NCBI GenBank assembly: GCA_902780365.1
Contig: CACZFE010000058.1
Location: 1 to 11,797 of the forward strand
DNA length: 11,797 nt
Direction: 5' to 3'
From: an uncultured Spirochaetales bacterium
GTDB lineage: Bacteria; UBP6; UBA1177
In this document: positions 8,301-11,797 of the stretch, in pieces
Position numbering within the stretch: the stretch's first letter is position 1
How the letters are laid out: every line of letters begins with the position of its first letter
Notes under the pieces: model-generated
Told to the model about the DNA's origin: nothing
What the model saw: only the letters and a program-made list of their open reading frames with translations
Database searches by the model: none
Program-made: the position numbers and the translations under genes

Positions 8301-8501
8301 TCCGTCGACATCCGAAAGTTTTGCACCTTTTACAGTTTTGTAAAGGATTTTGAACTCTTTTGAGAGGCTTTTCGCCATTTCTGCAGCATCGTCCTCGCCG
8401 ATTGCCGGAACGACAGCCATTTTCGGATCAGCAGCGAAAATAGAAAACGAAATCAAAAGTGTAAACACCAAAAACAACGATTTTTTGAGCATTTTTTTCA
8501 T
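5340..8501 (-). CDS. Giant periplasmic coiled-coil protein with N-terminal two-Cys module and TPR-like C-terminus
   Basis: This 1053-aa protein starts with a signal peptide (about 1-24, cleavage near FAA/D). Residues 26-150 form a small alpha/beta-looking module with Cys76 and Cys82 (KKCAGKLKCAKD) and the strand-rich SQYILFPVVKTTDEGFSAILYILD. This recalls the FlgO/CsgG-like modules that precede long regions in delta-lineage proteins. An acidic linker (155-172) follows, then a helical repeat-like part (about 175-265). Residues about 310-917 are an almost unbroken Lys/Glu/Ala-rich helix or coiled coil nearly free of Pro and Gly. The end (about 940-1040) looks like TPR helices. The first ATG at 8501 overlaps its own AAGGGATGA ribosome site, so the ATG at 8492 (three residues later) may be the true start. 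The extended helix suggests an envelope-spanning or scaffolding role, like TolA in style only. No specific function is recognised. Confidence 0.85.
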   Translation of the reverse strand: MKKMLKKSLFLVFTLLISFSIFAADPKMAVVPAIGEDDAAEMAKSLSKEFKILYKTVKGAKLSDVDGAAASKFKKCAGKLKCAKDEAKKIKKSQYILFPVVKTTDEGFSAILYILDKNGKLAKKQNVDVSSDTDAEDFASEVAGKLIEALANLSEGGEESDDEAAPAQEEAPKMTDREKKEVLRSAFKAYKAGKGKDASALFRKAENVTLADTVDEIIQALDDAKSMTKNGDASRAVETVSKLEKKDLDLREQGYKELQFIKETNKKRRYNEPDKDDYDKARRTFKSVKKDMKTISVWRDGEMKKLDDSMAGKLDEQKKISEKFEEDEKKQAKAEKKQEKEHQKKIETLRESIENLDATYRDRLKKTDREIEKLNKQLEDDRPAEEIYKKEIEEEIAAVEAKYKQGNKDLKKQLIQARKQAKADTEAAEKEYEEKIKALEKNNSDLEKQVRKLSKEVESLDSDFEAQEQKESEKFDKSVAAAEAQDAKDLEAAEKKADEDTENLNKQLEDYDKKISAYTEKFDKIDSEISDFNDKQEEKLSKNQEKFDKKREDAERKFESERGAAEEKAEQAYSKEQAARAKKVETLESQMFEIQDKVEKYEKDPKWQKLKKDSAAASKDLAKFEDDHDKFIEKETASASKNYKAEVAKIDADQKSSDAEIKKETAAFKSKKEAEKKALSADMKKAEQEKAAFEKDIKKKQATINANKNQKIKAIEGRAAKREADRNAKAKQRKAQYDKTAAEKRKQLAAAEKQLDAANNNSEKTRDALAQQLENKKAAAEKKVNDLEIASEQKKDANENAIEKEKQAIYEKYEKKAETDKKAITAKITQLENSSKTFIAQRGKEEAKLRADLEAAEKKTDTMKDEWDKDAAKRKAKYEADLKAAEKRESAARAKYEQSKNNIEKQYKAKVDALIKEKSITFASGSEFKEERDRNYEYSAYTKQMNSIKADALAAQGMEKLKDEEIAEARKFFYDALYADANSKSAQTGLKEIEKTAAAMFDRAYADVQAGEMSSAKKVLIKLRKELSPKSAYYLRVLALIEDTKDGGDSSED

Positions 8502-8505
8502 CCCT

Positions 8506-8534
8506 TGTATAGTGAATAATCCCTAAAAAAACAA
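8506..8534 (-). promoter_or_regulatory. Possible promoter of the coiled-coil gene
   Basis: TTGTTT (8529-8534), a 17-bp spacer and TATACA (8506-8511) stand just before the gene on the minus strand. The start point would fall at or just before 8500, leaving almost no leader, so translation would be nearly leaderless or the real promoter lies further upstream. Weak prediction. Confidence 0.3.
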
Positions 8535-8582
8535 AAAAAGCGCGCGCAAAGTAACGAAAAGAGCCTTTTTTGTCAATTTTTT

Positions 8583-8691
8583 GTCGACGCCTGTCGTTCC
8601 GGTCGACGCCGCCGATTTTTTATCGGTATTTCGAAATTTCGAGATTTCGATATTTCGACGGCGGCAAATCGATAATAACGATAATAACGAC
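8583..8691. repeat. Intergenic palindromic repeat element, copy A
   Basis: Between rodA and the coiled-coil gene lies a CGA-rich structured stretch. Its core is GCCGCCG (8608-8614), a small hairpin CCGAT-T5-ATCGG (8612-8626), four tandem 8-bp units NATTTCGA with N = T, A, G, T (8627-8658), and the closing arm CGGCGGC (8659-8665). On the left, GTCGACGCC occurs twice (8583 and 8602); on the right, GATAATAAC occurs twice in tandem (8671-8688). No open frame with a ribosome site is seen. A related element sits at 10770-10861. It could be a REP-like or MITE-like dispersed repeat, a transcript-processing structure or a terminator for rodA. Confidence 0.8.
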
Positions 8692-8700
8692 AATTCCGGT

Positions 8701-9636
8701 TTAAACATAACACCGATGTAAACTGATATTATGCACAAGCCCCATCAGCATCATGTTGAAAATAAGCGAACTTCCGCCGTACGAGAACCACGGCAGCGGG
8801 ATACCGACAACAGGAAGAAGTCCTGTGACCATACCGATATTTACAAGGACCTGCAGCCAGATATGGGCGCATGACCCTACTAAAATCAATGCCGAAAACT
8901 TGTCCTTAACCTTGCCGATAAGATTCAGGATCCTTGCAAGCAGCAGAAAATAAAGAAAAAGCAGCGCCATGACGCCGAAAAAGCCGAATTCCTCGGCATA
9001 GACCGAAAAAATGAAGTCGGTGTGGTGTTCAGGAATGAAACGAAGCATATTCTGAGTGCCGCGCTTGTAGCCTTTGCCGTGCAGTCTGCCGCTGCCGACC
9101 GCGATTATAGACTGTTTTATGTGATACTGCGAAGTCTGGCTGAGTTCCTGGGATTCCTCGCCGATAAGCATTGAAACCAGTGAAATAACTCGGGTTTTCT
9201 GATTAGATGTACCCAAATCAGGCTCTTTATAAATCAGAAAAACCGGAATAAATATACCGAAAGCCTCCGGCAGAATGTCAAAAAGGTTGTATCCGTCCTC
9301 AAGCGTTGGTTTAAGGTTGAACTGATATGCTATGAACAATATTACGGAAATCTTCGTCAATTCGCTGACCTGGAAGTTCATGAAACCGATATCGAGCCAC
9401 CTCTGCGCGCCGCCGATCGTCTTGCCGATGAAAAGTACAAGAACAAGAAGGACAATGTTCGCGAAATACATCGGGATCGCAGCCCTTTCGAAAAGACGCA
9501 GGTCGGAATAGGAAGTGAAAATAAAAACTCCTGTTGCAAACACTCCCCATATCAGCTGGATGTAAAACTTAGATATCAGTGCGCTGCTGAGCGAAAGAAG
9601 ACCTAAACACAAAATCGCCGTCAGCGGAAAAATCAA
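8701..9636 (-). CDS. rodA: SEDS-family peptidoglycan polymerase, RodA/FtsW type, shortened
   Basis: SEDS proteins polymerise lipid II into glycan strands in the inner membrane, working with a class B penicillin-binding protein. The open frame (311 aa, TTG start at best) shows GGAQRWLDIGFMNFQVSELTKIS (75-97), KEPDLGTS (137-144), IAVGSGRLHGKGYKRGTQNMLRFIPEHHTDFIFSVYAEE (178-216), and PVVGIPLPWFSYGGSSL (275-291). Asp207 in HTDFIF is the catalytic Asp. The protein runs to a normal C-terminus. Two oddities: the frame lacks a good start, with a likely start at 9664 in another frame, and about 45 residues (two membrane helices) normally lying between PDLGTS and the (Y)QKxR segment are missing at residue 144/145. 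It is close to RodA rather than FtsW by the HTDFIF context, but the two are hard to separate by eye. It may be a lineage-specific short SEDS or a decaying copy. Confidence 0.82.
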   Translation of the reverse strand: MIFPLTAILCLGLLSLSSALISKFYIQLIWGVFATGVFIFTSYSDLRLFERAAIPMYFANIVLLVLVLFIGKTIGGAQRWLDIGFMNFQVSELTKISVILFIAYQFNLKPTLEDGYNLFDILPEAFGIFIPVFLIYKEPDLGTSNQKTRVISLVSMLIGEESQELSQTSQYHIKQSIIAVGSGRLHGKGYKRGTQNMLRFIPEHHTDFIFSVYAEEFGFFGVMALLFLYFLLLARILNLIGKVKDKFSALILVGSCAHIWLQVLVNIGMVTGLLPVVGIPLPWFSYGGSSLIFNMMLMGLVHNISLHRCYV

Positions 9637-9664
9637 AAAAAATGTCTATCTTTTTTTTCGGCAA
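9635..9664 (-). other. Probable frameshifted true N-terminus of rodA
   Basis: On the minus strand, GGAG (9671-9674) stands six bases before a TTG at 9664. Reading from it gives MPKKKIDIFF, a typical charged SEDS start, but the frame then leaves the rodA frame at a run of eight T (9635-9642). Removing one T gives MPKKKIDIFLIFPLTAIL running straight into the 311-aa frame. The open frame itself has a stop at 9646-9648, has no ATG or GTG near its beginning and no good ribosome site. So either the assembly has one T too many, or the gene is frameshifted, phase-variable or rescued by slippage. A run of eight A (9651-9658) is a second place where this could occur. Confidence 0.6.
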
Positions 9665-9694
9665 AACTAACTCCGAACAAAAAAACTTGTATCG

Positions 9695-9722
9695 GATATA
9701 TGTTTTTCGCGCAGACTTGCAA
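9695..9722 (-). promoter_or_regulatory. Putative rodA promoter sharing its -35 with moxR
   Basis: TTGCAA (9717-9722) is self-complementary. Read on the minus strand it is followed after 16 bp by TATATC (9695-9700), and transcription would start about 25 bp before the TTG at 9664. The same hexamer serves the plus-strand promoter of the AAA+ gene. The -10 match is moderate. Confidence 0.45.
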
Positions 9723-9745
9723 GAAAATTGAAATAAATTTAATAT
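9717..9745 (+). promoter_or_regulatory. Sigma-70-like promoter of the MoxR ATPase gene
   Basis: TTGCAA (9717-9722), a 17-bp A/T-rich spacer and TAATAT (9740-9745) make a good promoter. The leader is about 33 nt and carries AGGAGGAGG just before the ATG at 9785, one of the strongest ribosome sites in the window. Confidence 0.65.
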
Positions 9746-9784
9746 GCCGCTTGTTTCTGGACCGGTTTTTTTTAGGAGGAGGAT

Positions 9785-10762
9785 ATGGAATTCGGTGAAT
9801 TGAACGAAAAAATCAGAAACCACGCGCTGACAATCAACGCTCTCAAATCGGAGATATCCAAAGTTATCGTAGGGCAGGAGGAGATGGTCGAAGCGCTCAT
9901 CATGGGCATTATCGGCGAAGGGCACATACTTCTGGAAGGTGTTCCCGGGCTTGCAAAAACAACTGCTGTCAAGGCGTTTGCTGATTCGACTGACCTTGAT
10001 TTCCAGAGAATACAGTTCACTCCTGACCTGCTGCCGGCCGACATTATCGGAAGCAGGATCTTCAACATGACAGAGCACAGTTTCGACATAAAGAAAGGTG
10101 TTATTTTTTCGAATGTCATCCTTGCTGACGAAATCAACCGTGCTCCGGCAAAAGTCCAGTCGGCTCTGCTCGAAGCGATGCAGGAACGTCAGGTCACGAT
10201 CGGCGGAACAACTTTCAAACTGCCGGAACCTTTCATCGTTCTGGCGACACAGAACCCGCTTGAGCAGGAGGGAACATATCCGCTTCCCGAAGCACAGGTC
10301 GACAGGTTCATGTTCAAAGTCCTGATTGATTACCCGACTCCGGATGAAGAACTCAAAATAATTGAGAAATTCGAGCGCAGAGAACTCACCCAGACACTCA
10401 ACAGGATCCTCAACAAAGAGACTATAAAAGAGTGGCAGGAGATCGCAAAGCAGATTTATACCGATGACAGGATCAAAAAATATGTTATTTCGATCGTTTC
10501 GGAAACGAGACAGCCGAAAGAAAAGGCTCTCGCCCAGCTCATCGATGTCGGAGCAAGCCCCCGTGCAAGCATTTTCCTCATTCTCGCAGGGCGTATCCGC
10601 GCTTTCATCGAAGGAAGGAATTTCGTCACTCCGGAAGACATCAAGGAAGTCGCATATCCGGTGCTCCGCCACAGGATAATCCCGTCATTCGAGGCCGAAG
10701 CCGAAAAGATCCCGGCCGATAAAATCATTTCAGAACTCTTGAACAGAGTCGAAGTGCCTTAG
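9785..10762 (+). CDS. MoxR-family AAA+ ATPase
   Basis: MoxR ATPases are chaperone-like AAA+ proteins that help mature or activate partner proteins, often VWA-domain ones, many acting on the cell envelope. The 325 residues show Walker A GVPGLAKT (52-59, the family form), DLLPADIIG (81-89), Walker B VILADEINRAP (111-121), ALLEAMQERQVTIGG (127-141), sensor 1 LATQNPLEQEGTYPLPEAQVDRF (153-175) and the sensor 2 region GASPRAS (256-262), followed by the usual lid helices. All key residues are intact and the length is typical. It starts at the first ATG, behind AGGAGGAGG. Unlike most family members it is not followed by a DUF58 or VWA gene here: a repeat-rich gap and then cytidylate kinase come next. 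Divergence from rodA fits an envelope role, but its client is unknown. Confidence 0.94.
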   Translation: MEFGELNEKIRNHALTINALKSEISKVIVGQEEMVEALIMGIIGEGHILLEGVPGLAKTTAVKAFADSTDLDFQRIQFTPDLLPADIIGSRIFNMTEHSFDIKKGVIFSNVILADEINRAPAKVQSALLEAMQERQVTIGGTTFKLPEPFIVLATQNPLEQEGTYPLPEAQVDRFMFKVLIDYPTPDEELKIIEKFERRELTQTLNRILNKETIKEWQEIAKQIYTDDRIKKYVISIVSETRQPKEKALAQLIDVGASPRASIFLILAGRIRAFIEGRNFVTPEDIKEVAYPVLRHRIIPSFEAEAEKIPADKIISELLNRVEVP

Positions 10763-10769
10763 ATTTAAT

Positions 10770-10861
10770 GCCGCCGCAGATCTTGTCGAAATTTCGAAAT
10801 GTCGAATATCGAAATATCGACGGCGGCCAAACAACGAAAGGCGCGCAATATCGACGGCGGC
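10770..10861. repeat. Intergenic palindromic repeat element, copy B
   Basis: Just after the MoxR stop codon, GCCGCCG (10770-10776) and CGGCGGC (10821-10827) enclose four units of TCGAAAT-like sequence of 8, 8, 7 and 8 bp (10786-10816), the reverse complement of the unit in copy A. A second AATATCGACGGCGGC (10847-10861) repeats 10813-10827 exactly, 34 bp on. There is no T run after it, so it is not a classical terminator. Confidence 0.8.
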
Positions 10862-10868
10862 GCGAGAT

Positions 10869-10896
10869 CGTTACGGCGTAACGACGTCACGTCGTA
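10869..10896. repeat. Adjacent short hairpins in the moxR-cmk gap
   Basis: CGTTAC-GGC-GTAACG (10869-10883) is a perfect 6-bp inverted repeat. It is followed by ACGACG-TCA-CGTCGT (10881-10895), a second one overlapping it. The two stems share bases and could be alternatives to each other. They belong to the same CGA/TAACG-rich style as the neighbouring repeat element. Function unknown; a terminator without a U tract or an operator are possible. Confidence 0.6.
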
Positions 10897-10926
10897 ACGT
10901 CAAATTAAACGACATCAAAAAGAAAT

Positions 10927-10954
10927 TTGATTTTCTGAAATCCAAAATTATAAT
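10927..10954 (+). promoter_or_regulatory. Sigma-70-like promoter of cmk-ispH
   Basis: TATAAT (10949-10954) is a perfect -10, preceded by TTGATT (10927-10932) with a 16-bp spacer (or TTTGAT with 17). The leader is about 18 nt and carries GGGAGG (10968-10973), five bases before the ATG at 10979. Confidence 0.65.
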
Positions 10955-10978
10955 GCTCTGTTTTTTTGGGAGGTTGTT

Positions 10979-11647
10979 ATGAAAAAAATCAGAGTTGCAA
11001 TCGACGGTCCGGCAGGTGCCGGAAAAAGCAGCGTCAGCAGGCTGACGGCTGAAAGGCTCGGCTATTCATACATCGATACCGGCGCGATTTACCGTGCTCT
11101 CGCTTTCTTCATGGGCGAAACGGCTGTCGACGAACACGGCAAAATCAGGGAACTCCTCGGGAATTTCGATGTTTCATTCAAAATTGAAAACGGCATCAAC
11201 CATGTCTTTCTGAACGGAAACGACATAACTTCCGGGATCCGCACTGAAAAAATCAGCATGAAGGCAAGTTCCGTATCGGCAATTCCGTTTGTCCGTGAAG
11301 CGCTTTTCAATATGCAGAGAAAATATGCCGAAGCAGGCGGAGTCGTCATGGAAGGCCGCGACATAGGCACAGTGATCATGCCTGATGCCGAACTCAAGAT
11401 CTTTCTCACGGCTTCTCCTGAAAAAAGAGCGAAACGTAGAATGCTCGAACTCGAGGCTAAAGGCCATAAAGTCGATTTCGACGAGCTTGTGAAAGAGATA
11501 AAAGAGCGTGACCTCAAAGATTCGACCCGCGCCGTTTCCCCGCTGAAACAGGCTGAAGATGCCGTTCTGCTGGACAATTCCGACATAAATCTCGAACAGA
11601 CTGTGGAAGTCATCGTCAAATACGCAAAAGAAAGAGAGGAAAAATGA
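10979..11647 (+). CDS. cmk: Cytidylate kinase
   Basis: Cytidylate kinase phosphorylates CMP and dCMP with ATP in the cytoplasm, feeding CTP and dCTP pools. The 222-aa protein is of normal length. It has the P-loop IDGPAGAGKSSVSR (8-21), the substrate-side YIDTGAIYRA (31-40), the central EGRDIGTVIMPDAELKIFLTAS (125-146), the lid EKRAKRRM (148-155) and the C-terminal RDLKDSTRAVSPLKQAEDAVLLDNS (177-201). All expected catalytic segments are present. The start has GGGAGG five bases upstream. The stop overlaps the ispH start (ATGA), so the two genes are translationally coupled; cmk next to ispH is a common bacterial arrangement. Confidence 0.97.
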   Translation: MKKIRVAIDGPAGAGKSSVSRLTAERLGYSYIDTGAIYRALAFFMGETAVDEHGKIRELLGNFDVSFKIENGINHVFLNGNDITSGIRTEKISMKASSVSAIPFVREALFNMQRKYAEAGGVVMEGRDIGTVIMPDAELKIFLTASPEKRAKRRMLELEAKGHKVDFDELVKEIKERDLKDSTRAVSPLKQAEDAVLLDNSDINLEQTVEVIVKYAKEREEK

Positions 11648-11797
11648 AAATAACAGTCGCCGACAATTCAGGAGTCTGCTTCGGGGTGAGAAGAGCCTTC
11701 TCGCTGCTTGAAGAAGCGGTCAACAATGCGAAAAAAAGCGGAATAAAAGTCGTAATGCTGGGTCCGCTCATCCACAATCCGAGAGTGATAAAACAAT
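11644..11797 (+). CDS. ispH: 4-hydroxy-3-methylbut-2-enyl diphosphate reductase (partial, C-terminus off the right edge)
   Basis: IspH (LytB) is the [4Fe-4S] enzyme that makes IPP and DMAPP in the last step of the non-mevalonate isoprenoid pathway. The 51 visible residues begin MKITVADNSGVCFGVRRAF, where Cys12 is the first cluster ligand, and continue to MLGPLIHNPRVIKQ (38-51), which carries the conserved active-site His44. The rest lies beyond the window. The ATG overlaps the cmk stop by four bases and uses the AGAGGA just before it as a ribosome site. Undecaprenyl phosphate for cell-wall synthesis depends on this pathway, but that is not special to this locus. Confidence 0.95.
   Translation, partial: MKITVADNSGVCFGVRRAFSLLEEAVNNAKKSGIKVVMLGPLIHNPRVIKQ

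Noticed and set aside
8535..8570. GC-rich GCGCGCGC followed by T-runs on the minus strand considered as a rodA terminator
   Set aside because: The only stem that can be drawn is an imperfect pairing of A and T runs with a long loop, so I could not support it as a terminator.
8627..8658. Tandem units considered as a CRISPR or CRISPR-like array
   Set aside because: Units are 8 bp, contiguous, without spacers, and there are no cas genes.
8523..8738. A 71-codon minus-strand frame overlapping the rodA end and the repeat element
   Set aside because: It begins inside rodA in another frame, runs through the palindromic repeats, and has no ribosome site or recognisable composition.
9569..10672. A 367-codon minus-strand frame opposite the MoxR gene
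   Set aside because: It is the antisense shadow of an unambiguous AAA+ gene. Only its last part is of use, because it happens to contain the probable rodA N-terminus.

Overview
This 11.8 kb window looks chromosomal and comes from a Gram-negative bacterium. The evidence is a lipobox lipoprotein, a signal-peptide-bearing periplasmic coiled-coil protein and a SEDS cell-wall polymerase. The lineage cannot be fixed from sequence alone. An acidic Asp-Thr-repeat lipoprotein with a Cys-rich 'CxPNPC' tail, and a two-cysteine N-terminal module on the coiled-coil protein, resemble proteins of Myxococcota/Bradymonadota-like ('delta') lineages. That placement is a guess. Base composition is moderate. Genes are dense and no intergenic gap exceeds about 220 bp.

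Layout. Everything from 1 to about 9664 is on the minus strand. Read in the direction of transcription, the blocks are: (i) a SEDS protein (rodA/ftsW family, 9664/9636-8701); (ii) a 1053-aa periplasmic coiled-coil protein (8501-5340), followed after 54 bp by an OPT-family oligopeptide transporter (5285-3426); (iii) a surface lipoprotein with its own TTGACA promoter and a strong terminator (3273-2005); (iv) a two-gene unit of a type IIG methyltransferase-like/specificity protein (1883-258) overlapping a response-regulator receiver gene (289 to beyond the left edge). Plus-strand genes are a MoxR-type AAA+ ATPase (9785-10762), transcribed divergently from rodA, and then cytidylate kinase (10979-11647), which overlaps the start of ispH (11644 to beyond the right edge).

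How they may work together. rodA, the coiled-coil protein, the lipoprotein and perhaps the MoxR ATPase are envelope functions. cmk-ispH is a housekeeping pair. The response-regulator unit is the oddest part: its first gene keeps the DNA-recognition half of a type IIG restriction-modification enzyme, but the catalytic NPPY tetrapeptide is replaced by DDAV and no SAM-binding motif I is evident. This suggests a modification enzyme turned into a signalling-linked DNA-binding protein.

Other points worth attention: rodA appears to have a single-base frameshift in a T8 run at its N terminus and lacks about 45 residues (two membrane segments) that relatives carry. Two intergenic gaps (8502-8700 and 10763-10978) contain related palindromic repeat elements, each built of four copies of an 8-bp TCGA-containing unit between GCCGCCG and CGGCGGC ends. 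The rodA and moxR promoters appear to share one self-complementary -35 hexamer.
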